Of a stretch of 64,000 bases of DNA, positions 14,876 through 23,376 are shown piece by piece. The notes under the pieces were generated by a model, which ran no database searches, was not told the origin of the DNA, and saw nothing but the letters and a program-made list of their open reading frames with translations. The translations under genes were made by a program, and so were the position numbers. Source of the stretch: an uncultured Eubacteriales bacterium (GTDB taxonomy: Bacteria; Bacillota; Clostridia; Christensenellales; Aristaeellaceae); assembly GCA_900316415.1 (NCBI GenBank), contig ONCV01000005.1, positions 1 to 64,000 of the forward strand. Direction: 5' to 3'. Within the stretch, counting starts at the first letter, position 1; each line of letters opens with the position of its first letter.

Positions 14876-15817
14876 TCAGGGCGTCTGTTCTTCCGCTTTC
14901 TGTTTTTCAATGTGCTGCGCGTATTGTCTGATCCCAGTTTCGATCGGAATAAGGGAGCGGTTGAATACTCGCAAAATCCTGCGATTGTCAAGGACGATTC
15001 TCGGGATATCCACCGATCTGGCTGCCTGATAAATCACTTCCAGCTGCGGATAAAGATCCCGGACAATCGCTATGAGATCGTTCACGCTGTATCCCAATCC
15101 GGAAGACAGGTTGAAAACCCGGTCTTTCCCCTCGTACTTCGCCAGAGCGGCAAGCATTCCGCAGGCATCCTCTATATGGATGTAATCCCGGACAACTTCC
15201 CCGTCTCCCCAGACCGTCATGGGAGTTCCGTGGATCGCGTTCTTCAACAACGCATCGATGACTCCTACTCCCTTTCTGTAGTCCTGTCCCGGACCGTAGG
15301 GGTTTGAAAGCCTCGCTATGATCATCTGATCTTCCGGATTCTGGGACGTGAAGGATAGCATCACGTTTTCGATACAGTGCTTCACCGTTCCGTAATGGTT
15401 GATTGGCCGGCAAAAATCCTCTTCCGACACACGTTCCTTTTCGCTGTGCTTGCCATAAACCGTCCCCCCCGAAGAAAGAAAAATCATTTTCTTCTTCAAC
15501 TGGTGAACATACTCGCAGAGATGCACGGACTGCACAAAGTCCCGTTCATATCCCTGCAGATACAGCCTGTTGGAGTTCCCGGGGTTCAGGGTTGAAACGG
15601 CATGATAAATCACATCGTACTCCTGAACCAGATCGCGCAACTCAAGGTCATTAAAGAAATCACCTGTCAGATAGGTAACATTCTCCAGCCGGACTGCCGG
15701 TTCGGCGCAGTCAAAGCTTGCTGCATCGTATTCAGCGTTCTCGGACAGCAGCCTGGTCAGATTGCTTCCGATAAATCCATTTCCGCCAAGGATGAGCACT
15801 TTACGCTTTGCTTTCAT
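14876..15817 (-). CDS. NAD-dependent nucleotide-sugar epimerase/dehydratase
   Basis: A 313-residue extended short-chain dehydrogenase. It has the dinucleotide-binding motif LILGGNGFIGSNL at the N-terminus, LSSGGTVYG in the place of the catalytic serine/threonine, NHYGTVKHCIE with the Tyr-xxx-Lys pair, and RLSNPYGPGQ, as in GalE-like enzymes. It likely makes an activated sugar for the neighbouring transferases; the exact reaction (4-epimerisation or other) is unclear. The true start is the ATG at 15817, ten bases after AAGGA; the open frame runs further upstream but without family features. This start overlaps the 3' end of the WsaF-like gene by 17 bases, which suggests coupled translation. 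Confidence 0.86.
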   Translation of the reverse strand: MKAKRKVLILGGNGFIGSNLTRLLSENAEYDAASFDCAEPAVRLENVTYLTGDFFNDLELRDLVQEYDVIYHAVSTLNPGNSNRLYLQGYERDFVQSVHLCEYVHQLKKKMIFLSSGGTVYGKHSEKERVSEEDFCRPINHYGTVKHCIENVMLSFTSQNPEDQMIIARLSNPYGPGQDYRKGVGVIDALLKNAIHGTPMTVWGDGEVVRDYIHIEDACGMLAALAKYEGKDRVFNLSSGLGYSVNDLIAIVRDLYPQLEVIYQAARSVDIPRIVLDNRRILRVFNRSLIPIETGIRQYAQHIEKQKAEEQTP

Positions 15818-17090
15818 CTGCTTTGATTCCTTCCAAAATGTATCGATACACCTTATCCGCCTCATCTTCCCAGGAAGCATAGCTCTGTGCAAAGGCAAGG
15901 CCATTTTTGCGAAGCCGTTCCAGATATTCCGGATCCTGCAGCGCTTCATACAGCTTATCTGCAATGCCGATCGGATCGTTGGGGATCACAATCGCGTTGT
16001 CCTCATTGATCAGCCAGTCATTGTTGGGGCCGGCTGTACAGGCCACGACCGAATTGCTGGCCATCACTTCCACAGGCAGCAGCGACAGATTCGTGCTGGA
16101 CATCACCACGCATATGTCACACTGTGCATAAAGATCCGGCAGTTCCTGCAAGGACAGATTGCCGGCATTCAGATGGAGAAAGGGGATCCTGTAATTGCTC
16201 ACATCCCATCCCGCAAACACCACCTCAATTTCCGGAAGTCTCTCATGCAATCTGCACAGTGCCAGAAGCGCGATTTCAAAACAGCGTCTCGGCGTCACAG
16301 GCCGGGCATACAGAAACAGCCTTTTTTTATCATCCCGTTTCGTTCCCGGCTTATATATGCCCCTGTCATAGGAAAACAAAAAGCTGTCCGTATGCATATG
16401 GTATTCATCATGCAGCTTTTTCTTCAGCCATTCCCCGGCCGTAATCCCCCTGAAGCCAAAGTTATAGGTGTTTTCCGCAATCAGATATTCCGACCCCATC
16501 GGGAAGAACATCGGCTCAAAATCCTGAACAAAATAGAATTTGGAAATTGTGTTCTGAAATCTTCTGACAAAATAGGCGGTCTGCCACCCGGTTGCTACCG
16601 TGCCATGCGCAAACGAAATGGAATCCGTACTGCAGAAGGCTTCCACCTGGTTATTCGTAATGTTGTAATGGGCATCCAGAAAATCTCTGAGATCCCGGTC
16701 GGTCAGGTACTTCGTCGCATCGCAGACATAAATCCGGTTATGAATTCCGCGGTCTTCCAGTAGAGAGATAAACCGGAAAATATTCATATGCCCGCCGGAG
16801 CCGATTCCCATCTCGGGGATAATCCAGTTCAGCAGGATGGTTCCGTTTTTCTCCGCTTCCTCCCGCTGTGACACATCCAGCGGGATGGGCGTATCATTGG
16901 TGACAAAGCCATAAAACCCGGGAATATCGATTTGTGCGCTGATCGTGCTAATCTTGTCCACCACGCCCTGGACACCACGGGCGGAATAGACGCTTTTGAC
17001 CTTGTTCCTTAAAAACTTCGCGCTTTTGACAATCCCCTCATCCTTATAGGTCTGCTTCAGATGCGCAAACAGATTATGCACTCTTCCCAT
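15801..17090 (-). CDS. Family 4 glycosyltransferase, WsaF rhamnosyltransferase-like
   Basis: A 429-residue GT-B-fold protein. The N-terminal domain has LLNWIIPEMGIGSGGHMNIFR and the C-terminal donor-binding domain has FLYARPVTPRRCFEIAL followed by YAQCDICVVMSSTNLSLLPVEVMA, where the conserved acidic residue binds the donor nucleotide. The order of motifs is that of WsaF, a rhamnosyltransferase of S-layer and surface glycan loci. dTDP-rhamnose precursor genes rmlA and rmlB are at 31190-33125, which fits. ATG at 17088-17090 directly follows the TAA of the previous gene (TAAATG), so the two are tightly coupled. Confidence 0.85.
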   Translation of the reverse strand: MGRVHNLFAHLKQTYKDEGIVKSAKFLRNKVKSVYSARGVQGVVDKISTISAQIDIPGFYGFVTNDTPIPLDVSQREEAEKNGTILLNWIIPEMGIGSGGHMNIFRFISLLEDRGIHNRIYVCDATKYLTDRDLRDFLDAHYNITNNQVEAFCSTDSISFAHGTVATGWQTAYFVRRFQNTISKFYFVQDFEPMFFPMGSEYLIAENTYNFGFRGITAGEWLKKKLHDEYHMHTDSFLFSYDRGIYKPGTKRDDKKRLFLYARPVTPRRCFEIALLALCRLHERLPEIEVVFAGWDVSNYRIPFLHLNAGNLSLQELPDLYAQCDICVVMSSTNLSLLPVEVMASNSVVACTAGPNNDWLINEDNAIVIPNDPIGIADKLYEALQDPEYLERLRKNGLAFAQSYASWEDEADKVYRYILEGIKADESKA

Positions 17091-19217
17091 TTATGCCCTC
17101 CGCTGCCTGTACTGCTGTGAATACTTGCGATCCAGCCTGCTCTGTTCCTCACGCGATTTTTCATGATAATGACCGCCAATGTATCCGGCGGTATAGCGCG
17201 CATAGTTCCGCCGGACGGAATACTTCATCATGCCCAGCTTCACCCGCATCGGATTCGTTGTCGACCGGATATACTTCAGATCGCTGAGAACGTGTTTCCC
17301 CATTGCCGCCGGAATATACCACCAATGCTTCAGATTCGTATATCCGTGAATCTCATACAGTCCCTTGTGTTCATCATAATACCGCATGAAATAGGTCTTC
17401 GGATCATAGTTGTGCGAATGATACACGGTTGCGTCCGGGCAGTACACTTTCCTGTAGCCCTTTTCAATCATGCTGCGCATCCAGATCTGATCCTCCGAGA
17501 ACTCCACATCCGGATAGGGATACTGCTCCCAGATGCTGCGCCGGAGGCAGGAATTGTTATCGCTGAAGAAGGCCAGCACGGATCTGTACCCCGCATCGCC
17601 TGCATAACGATCCGGATCCTCGTTCCAATAGACAGTGTTGGTCTTTCCAAAGCCCTCAAACAGCCCGTTGATATCGCGGGCATCGATGAAATTGCAGCCC
17701 TGATACGGCAGATGTCTTCCGAATCCTCCCGCAATCATCGGATCCAGCTTCATCGCATTAATCATGTTTTCCAGCCAGGATTCGTTGACCGGAAGCGCAT
17801 CCTGCGTCAGGAAGCAGATAAACTCTCCCGTCCCCTTGCCCGCTCCGTAATTCCGGGTTTTTCCATGTCCGAATTCCTCCGGAGGAATCTGATATAAAGC
17901 GGCTTTGCTGTTTTTGATGATTTCCAGCGTCTGATCCGTCGACCCTGAATCCACGCAGATCACTTCGTAGGTATACTGCGTCACCTGCCCGAACACATGA
18001 TCCAGGACCTGCTGGAACAACTGTCCTCCGTTTTTCGTCGGGATAACGATGGTTGCGTCCGGACCGGAACCTTCCCGCTGCTGAATTTGTTGCCTTTCCG
18101 TCTGTGCACGCCGAAGCGCGGAAACCGGTTTGCTGTGATAAATGATTCCAGCTTCCTCCAGAGCTTTCCATTCCGCTTCATACTCCGCAAGCTCCAGCTG
18201 CCGCTCGCCCAACTGTGCCTTTGCTGCTTCCAGCTCCTGTTGCCGCTCGCCCAGCTGTGCCTTCGCTGATTCCAGTTCCTGCTGCCGTTCGCCCAGCTGG
18301 GCCTTCGCTGATTCCAGCTCCTGTTGCCGCTCGCCCAGCTGGGCCTTCGCTGATTCCAGCTCCTGTTGCCGCTCGCCCAGCTGGGCCTTCGCTGATTCCA
18401 GTTCCTGCTGCCGCTCGCCCAGCTGTGCCTTCGCTGATTCCAGTTCCTGCTCCGAAACCAGGCGGATCGTTCCCTTTCCCATTCGCCGGTAGTGATCAGC
18501 CATGGTGAGCGTGTTTCCCGTTATGTATTTCTGAAACTGCTTCTCCAGTTCCAGAAAAGATGGCAGTCCATTCTCATCAATTCCGGCAATTCCGTAGATG
18601 CTCTTTTTATCCTCCTCCGGCAGAAGGGATAGGGCCATGCTGCAGAAAACGGATCGATAATAGATATATTCCAGCGGGATCTCAAAGGAAAAGCACCACT
18701 CATAGTCCGTGATGATGCATGTGTCCGGTTCCGCTCCGGGAAAAAAGAGGTTTGAAAACAGCAGATCCAGATCCTGGTTGCGAGCACCGTGAAGGATCAT
18801 TGCGGGCAGCTGTTTCCCGAAAACCGTCTGGAAGTCTTCACTCGGCACAAAATCCCCCGCCGCCATGACCAGAAGATTCTGCCAGAACCGGGAGAGAAAG
18901 CTCCTGATTTCGGACAGTTCGCCCGCCTTCACCCTGTCCGCAAGCCACTGCTCCGCGTTTTTTCCGTGCTGAAACTCAAATTCCACCCAGTCATTTCCCT
19001 GGCTCACAATCGGACAGACGCGGAAAAAGGAACTGTCTGAAAATGTGTCTCGCAGAAGAGATTCGTTCGTTTTTAACGCTCTGATATGTTCGATTCCTTC
19101 CCCATTCAAAGCGCTTTTCCGAACGGTTCGGATTCCTTCCCGCTCAATCATCTGGGTACAGATCCGGTATTCCGGCCTTCTTTCGCAGGTAAAGGAAGAA
19201 TAAATGATTTTCTCCAC
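17091..19217 (-). CDS. GT2 glycosyltransferase with N-terminal kinase-like domain and coiled-coil repeat linker
   Basis: A 708-residue protein in three parts. Residues 1-250 form a domain with HGARNQDLDLLFSNLFF and IITDYEW, a pattern recalling degenerate kinase folds found beside sugar methyltransferases. Residues 258-341 are six copies of a 14-residue coiled-coil unit ELESAKAQLGERQQ. Residues about 387-640 are a GT2 domain with TIVIPTKNGG, CVDSGSTDQT, FLTQDALP and EDQIWMRSMIEKG. It probably adds rhamnose or a similar sugar. Translation starts at GTG 19215-19217, six bases after AAGGAG, only two codons past the TAA of the methyltransferase and in the same frame. In many bacteria similar domains are joined in one chain, so this may be a split polypeptide. 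Confidence 0.85.
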   Translation of the reverse strand: MEKIIYSSFTCERRPEYRICTQMIEREGIRTVRKSALNGEGIEHIRALKTNESLLRDTFSDSSFFRVCPIVSQGNDWVEFEFQHGKNAEQWLADRVKAGELSEIRSFLSRFWQNLLVMAAGDFVPSEDFQTVFGKQLPAMILHGARNQDLDLLFSNLFFPGAEPDTCIITDYEWCFSFEIPLEYIYYRSVFCSMALSLLPEEDKKSIYGIAGIDENGLPSFLELEKQFQKYITGNTLTMADHYRRMGKGTIRLVSEQELESAKAQLGERQQELESAKAQLGERQQELESAKAQLGERQQELESAKAQLGERQQELESAKAQLGERQQELEAAKAQLGERQLELAEYEAEWKALEEAGIIYHSKPVSALRRAQTERQQIQQREGSGPDATIVIPTKNGGQLFQQVLDHVFGQVTQYTYEVICVDSGSTDQTLEIIKNSKAALYQIPPEEFGHGKTRNYGAGKGTGEFICFLTQDALPVNESWLENMINAMKLDPMIAGGFGRHLPYQGCNFIDARDINGLFEGFGKTNTVYWNEDPDRYAGDAGYRSVLAFFSDNNSCLRRSIWEQYPYPDVEFSEDQIWMRSMIEKGYRKVYCPDATVYHSHNYDPKTYFMRYYDEHKGLYEIHGYTNLKHWWYIPAAMGKHVLSDLKYIRSTTNPMRVKLGMMKYSVRRNYARYTAGYIGGHYHEKSREEQSRLDRKYSQQYRQRRA
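18195..18446 (-). repeat. 42-bp coding tandem repeat, six copies
   Basis: Six nearly identical 42-bp units encode the 14-residue coiled-coil repeat of the GT2 protein. Units differ mostly at synonymous positions, such as CTGTTG versus CTGCTG and GTGCCT versus GGGCCT, a pattern expected from recent slippage or unequal exchange. The last unit differs by one residue (EAAK for ESAK). Copy number is likely to vary between strains and would set the length of the rod between the two domains. Confidence 0.92.
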
Positions 19218-19220
19218 AGC

Positions 19221-20141
19221 TTACTCCTTTGAAGATACATCGATCAGGAACGAATTTGCGAAATCCTTCGCATAATCCGTACCGTCCAGCGAATCCCAGA
19301 ATCTGCCTTCGTCAAAAAAGGAATACCGCTCCCGGTCCAGGTTGCTCAGATTCCGATTCAGCTCACCCTTTTGCGGAAGCCGTTCATCCGAATAAATCGC
19401 AATCGGAAACTTGTAATCCGGATACGGATAATAGAACTGATATTGTCTGAATCCATTTTTTTCAAGCAAATGGATCCATTCCCGGTAATTCAGGGTTTTT
19501 ACCTTGCTTCCCTGCGGATATCCGCAAATACCGGAAAAGAAGGTTCCAAGATGATCCTCCGCGCAGCCCGCGAAATATTTTGCCCCGAACCGGTTTTCGA
19601 TGGCTATCAGGATTCTGCCGCCGGGCTTCAGCAGCCCGTTTGCCAGCTCCAGCATATCCGAACAGGGGTGAGCAGAGTCCAGATAGCTCGCGGCATACTC
19701 AAAAACCCCTATCAGCGTGATATAGTCAAATTTTTCCGTGCTCGTTTCCGCGAAGCGCTGGAAATTGCTGACAACAACTCGGAGATTCTCACATTCCCTG
19801 TGGCGCCAGGCATTAATCTGGCATCTTCTCAGGGAAAGGTCCAGCGCGACCGTCTGACTGCACTTTCTTGTCAGAACTCCTGTTACGGCACCGCATCCCG
19901 CCCCGATCTCCAGGACTTTCGCCCCTTCCCCGAAGGGATACCATTGCAAGATGTTTTCCCTGATCGGCGACAGGTGGTAAAAGACCGGCCAGCTTTCCGT
20001 GGTGTTGATGATCCGATCGAGATCCTCTCCGTCCTTTACAATCCGGAGAATCTCTTCCTCGACGTCTCCGTCTGAATAGACAAACGAGGGATCGTAGCCG
20101 CTCAGATCCAGCTGCACTTTTCCGATTGTTGTATCTGTCAT
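19221..20141 (-). CDS. SAM-dependent methyltransferase
   Basis: A 306-residue class I methyltransferase. Motif I is seen as VLEIGAGCGAVTG (about 74-86), the acidic end of beta-2 as ALDLS, and the motif IV region as FDYITLIGVFEY. The sequence resembles the methyltransferase modules found in surface-polysaccharide loci, where they methylate a sugar at the growing end or modify a chain terminus. Its start overlaps the stop of wzt by four bases (ATGA). Its own stop lies two codons before, and in frame with, the GTG start of the large GT2 gene. The adjacency to Wzt with a carbohydrate-binding tail suggests a chain-capping role, as in E. coli O8/O9a, but this is inference. Confidence 0.85.
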   Translation of the reverse strand: MTDTTIGKVQLDLSGYDPSFVYSDGDVEEEILRIVKDGEDLDRIINTTESWPVFYHLSPIRENILQWYPFGEGAKVLEIGAGCGAVTGVLTRKCSQTVALDLSLRRCQINAWRHRECENLRVVVSNFQRFAETSTEKFDYITLIGVFEYAASYLDSAHPCSDMLELANGLLKPGGRILIAIENRFGAKYFAGCAEDHLGTFFSGICGYPQGSKVKTLNYREWIHLLEKNGFRQYQFYYPYPDYKFPIAIYSDERLPQKGELNRNLSNLDRERYSFFDEGRFWDSLDGTDYAKDFANSFLIDVSSKE

Positions 20142-21457
20142 GCTCCGTCTCTCCTGTCAATTGTCACGCTGGCGTTCAGATCCACCACGCCGATTGTGTT
20201 GTTCTCCGAAAGCACGTGGAGATTGCAGACATCGTATAATCTGTGATGCACCACAAATCTTTCCTGTTCATATCCCGTGCAGCCCAGAGAGAGAAGATAC
20301 TGCCCGCCCTGCAGGGTCATTTTCTGGCGAAAGGTCACCGTGATTTCTGAATTCCTTGAAGCCTTTTCGATCATCCGATCTTCCAAATAGGTATTCGTTC
20401 CGGTAATATCCTGTCCTTTCAGATCCTTGATGGTATAGGCAACGATCGGGTTTTCCAGATCCTCCAGGAACTTCACCCGGACAACGATCCTGAATTCAGT
20501 TCCCTTCATCACGGAATTGCCAACCGTCCCGTTTTCATCCAGGATTGCAAAATCCGTGATCTGTGCCTTGTGATTTCCGTATTCCGAAACATTGGGATTC
20601 AGAACCAACCGGCTCTTCCAGTCCTGTTCCGCCGTTTCCGGCGCAGCGGCCGCGGTCTTCTCCGCGTGCTGTTCATTCAGGATACGGGCGTCCTCGTCCA
20701 CCTGATGATCCTGCTCATGCGCGTTCATCACCAGCAGCTTGCGATAGATGTCCACCACCCCTGCGGTTTCGCCGAAAGCAATCTGGTTTCCCTGATGGAT
20801 CAGCAGACACCGGTTGCAATATTTCAGGACGCTGCTTAAATCGTGGGAAACAAACAGAATCGTTTTTCCCTGCTCCTGAAACTCATTGAACTTCTTGTAG
20901 CATTTTGCCTGGAAGAAGATGTCTCCGACGCTCAGGGCCTCATCCACGATCAGGATCTCGGGATCCACATTGATCGCGACCGCAAAGGCCAACCTCGCAA
21001 ACATTCCGCTTGAATAGGTTTTGACGGGCTGATGAATGTAATCTCCGATCTCCGCGAAATCAATGATTTTCTGAACCTTCTTTTCCATTTCGTCCGAAGT
21101 GTATCCCATCATCAGCCCGTTCAGATAGATATTCTTCAGGCCCGTGTATTCCATATTGAAGCCTGTACCCAACTCCAGCAGCGCGCTGATTTTCCCGTTT
21201 TTCTCAACTGTTCCCGAGGTCGGTTCCAATACACCCGTAATAATTTTCAGAAGTGTCGATTTGCCGCTCCCGTTGGTGCCGATGATTCCGATGCATTCAC
21301 CCCGGTTGACCTCGAAACTGATATCATGCAGCGCGTAATGATCCTGATGGTAAGATTTATGGGTCAGGCTCCAGATTTCCTTCAAGCGGTCCTTCTGGTT
21401 CCGGTACAACTGATACTTTTTGCTTACCTGCTCTACCCTGATCACGGTCTCCGCCAT
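20138..21457 (-). CDS. wzt: Polysaccharide ABC exporter ATPase with C-terminal glycan-binding domain (Wzt)
   Basis: A 439-residue protein. The ATPase domain (about 1-240) has Walker A GTNGSGKS, the signature YSSGMFARLAFAVA, Walker B ILIVDEALSVGD and the switch histidine in FVSHD. A linker rich in A, E and Q (about 260-285) leads to a beta-rich C-terminal domain (about 290-435) of the Wzt C-terminal type, which binds the exported polymer's terminal residue. It pairs with the permease encoded 12 bases upstream. This design belongs to systems in which a finished, end-modified chain is recognised and exported, which fits the methyltransferase encoded next. Confidence 0.93.
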   Translation of the reverse strand: MAETVIRVEQVSKKYQLYRNQKDRLKEIWSLTHKSYHQDHYALHDISFEVNRGECIGIIGTNGSGKSTLLKIITGVLEPTSGTVEKNGKISALLELGTGFNMEYTGLKNIYLNGLMMGYTSDEMEKKVQKIIDFAEIGDYIHQPVKTYSSGMFARLAFAVAINVDPEILIVDEALSVGDIFFQAKCYKKFNEFQEQGKTILFVSHDLSSVLKYCNRCLLIHQGNQIAFGETAGVVDIYRKLLVMNAHEQDHQVDEDARILNEQHAEKTAAAAPETAEQDWKSRLVLNPNVSEYGNHKAQITDFAILDENGTVGNSVMKGTEFRIVVRVKFLEDLENPIVAYTIKDLKGQDITGTNTYLEDRMIEKASRNSEITVTFRQKMTLQGGQYLLSLGCTGYEQERFVVHHRLYDVCNLHVLSENNTIGVVDLNASVTIDRRDGA

Positions 21458-21469
21458 TCCGTCGCTCCT

Positions 21470-22255
21470 TTACAGCACATCCGCAAAATGCGGCTTCATC
21501 CTCTTAAAGCTCTTATACCCGGCAAAGCCTGCCACCAGAACAAAAAGCCAGAAATAAACGGTCATGGAGCGGTTCCAGAAGAAATGCCCCTTCATGAAGC
21601 AGTCCCTGTATCCCTGAACGATATAGAACATCGGATTCAGCTTGAAGAGGATGCCATATTTTCCAATGATCCCCTCCATATCCGTAAAGTTCCACATCAC
21701 GGGCGTCAGCCACATCCCTACCTGCAGCAGCACATTCACGATCTGATAAAAATCCTTGAAAAACGGAACAATGGATGCCGTCAGATAGGACAGGGCCACA
21801 ATCAAACAGATCAGGCAGCCCATATAGTAGAAGATCTGGACGAACCGCCAGTCCGGAGCCTTTCCCCCGATGATAAAAAACAGCAGCGCTATGAGGATAA
21901 AAAACAGATGGACAAACAGGGAAGAAAGCACCTTAACGAGGGGAAGAACATCAATCCTGAAAACCACTTTCTTTACCAGATAACTATACTCCAGGAAAGA
22001 GTTGGTCGCTGAAAGCAATCCCTCACTGAAGAAAAACCATGCGATAATCCCCGAAATCAGCCACATGGCATAGGGGTACCCATTCTGCGGCGCACCGGCC
22101 TTGAAAGCCAGCTGAAAGACGAAAATATAAATCGCGATGGTTACAACCGGCTGTACAAATGCCCAGAAGACCCCCAGATAGTTACCTGAGTACTTGTTGG
22201 CAAAATCGTTTTTGGCCAGCTTCCAGATCAATACGGTTTTCTCTTTTAATTTCAA
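21470..22255 (-). CDS. wzm: Polysaccharide ABC exporter permease (Wzm)
   Basis: A 261-residue ABC-2-type permease with about six membrane helices. The N-terminal amphipathic segment KLAKNDFANKYSGNYLGVFW is typical of Wzm/TagG proteins and leads into WAFVQPVVTIAIYIFVFQL. The late motif LNPMFYIVQGYRDCF is also characteristic. With Wzt it moves undecaprenyl-linked polymer out of the cytoplasm. The start is TTG 22253-22255, with GAGGTG about seven bases upstream; no ATG fits. Confidence 0.92.
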   Translation of the reverse strand: MKLKEKTVLIWKLAKNDFANKYSGNYLGVFWAFVQPVVTIAIYIFVFQLAFKAGAPQNGYPYAMWLISGIIAWFFFSEGLLSATNSFLEYSYLVKKVVFRIDVLPLVKVLSSLFVHLFFILIALLFFIIGGKAPDWRFVQIFYYMGCLICLIVALSYLTASIVPFFKDFYQIVNVLLQVGMWLTPVMWNFTDMEGIIGKYGILFKLNPMFYIVQGYRDCFMKGHFFWNRSMTVYFWLFVLVAGFAGYKSFKRMKPHFADVL

Positions 22256-22275
22256 ATCCTACACCTCTGCCGTAA

Positions 22276-23376
22276 TCATATTCCATATAATTCCGCTACT
22301 CTTGCCCGCACGTCCTCCCTTGAAAAACCCGCATTCCGAATCAGGTCCGGGCATCTGCCCCGGTCGAGGTTCTTCGGGATGGAAAGAATGGCATCCGCCC
22401 AGGCATCATCGTCCGCCTCCAGCGGAACAAACAAAACGTGCGGCAGGATCCTCGTTTCCCGGGTAATCCGATCGGAAAACACACAGGGAAGGCCGCTTGC
22501 CTGTGCTTCCACACCCACCAGCGGCAGGCCTTCAAACAGGCTGGGCATTACCAGCACATCCATGGCGGAATAGAAATCCTGCGGGTTCTCCACTGCTCCT
22601 GCAAACAGTACACTCTCCTTCAGTCCGGCTTCCTGAACCAGTTCCCTGCATTCTTCCATCATCTCGCCGGTTCCTGCCAGCAGCAGAAATGCCTTTTGCC
22701 TTTTCTGCGTAAGTTCGCTGAAAATCCGGATCAGCCTTTTCTGATTCTTTTGCTCGGAAAACCTGCCGATATGACCAATGACCAGAGCTTTCTCCGGAAT
22801 GTTGAATTCACCCCTGATCCGGATTCTGGCGCTTTCCGAATAGTGATACATTTCGCAGTCAATTCCGTTGGGAATGATCGTAAACGGCTGATCATACAGC
22901 ATTTTGCCGGACTGATCGGAGCAGGCAGCCGGATCCGTCACCCATCTGTTCACGATCCTTCCCAGCGTTTTCTGCTTCCAGGCCGGCTGTTTTGCGCAAT
23001 TATGGATATGCGTAATTCTTTTCGGAATCCGGTTCCGCCAGGCCGCAGCCAGATCAAACGCCATCGTTGCGCTGTTTCCGTGAATATGCACGATGTCATA
23101 CCGGTTCTCCTTCATCAGCTGGGAAAGGCGATAAAGATAGATCGGAAGGCGACGCCTCCTGGAAGGAAGCTCATACACCCTTCCCAACTCCGAAAGCTGC
23201 GCGAGGATCTTCTGTTCCGCGGATTCCGCAAGGGCAAAGTCCAAGCGGCATCGGCCGCTGACCATTCCGGCAATTTCCATCAGCACGGATGTCAAGCCGT
23301 CGACGCACAGCTTCGTCGTCGCCACAACCAGCACCCTTCTGCGCTTCGGATCCTCCCCCATTTTTTCACCGTTCAT
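22276..23376 (-). CDS. Family 4 glycosyltransferase (EpsF/CapM-like)
   Basis: A 366-residue GT-B transferase. The acceptor domain contains VDGLTSVLMEIAG and YDIVHIHGNSAT. The donor domain begins IGHIGRFSEQKNQKRLI and carries the E-x7-E type motif in MPSLFEGLPLVGVEAQASGLP. It resembles EpsF-type transferases of exopolysaccharide operons and is the second gene of the main operon, so it may add the second sugar. The ATG at 23376 overlaps the upstream gene by 11 bases; ATG 23361, five bases after GGTGA, is an alternative. Confidence 0.88.
   Translation of the reverse strand: MNGEKMGEDPKRRRVLVVATTKLCVDGLTSVLMEIAGMVSGRCRLDFALAESAEQKILAQLSELGRVYELPSRRRRLPIYLYRLSQLMKENRYDIVHIHGNSATMAFDLAAAWRNRIPKRITHIHNCAKQPAWKQKTLGRIVNRWVTDPAACSDQSGKMLYDQPFTIIPNGIDCEMYHYSESARIRIRGEFNIPEKALVIGHIGRFSEQKNQKRLIRIFSELTQKRQKAFLLLAGTGEMMEECRELVQEAGLKESVLFAGAVENPQDFYSAMDVLVMPSLFEGLPLVGVEAQASGLPCVFSDRITRETRILPHVLFVPLEADDDAWADAILSIPKNLDRGRCPDLIRNAGFSREDVRARVAELYGI

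Noticed and set aside
18142..18508. Plus-strand Ser/Ala/Pro-rich repeat proteins opposite the GT2 repeats
   Set aside because: They arise only because the 42-bp repeat is open in several frames; no start site and no surrounding gene.
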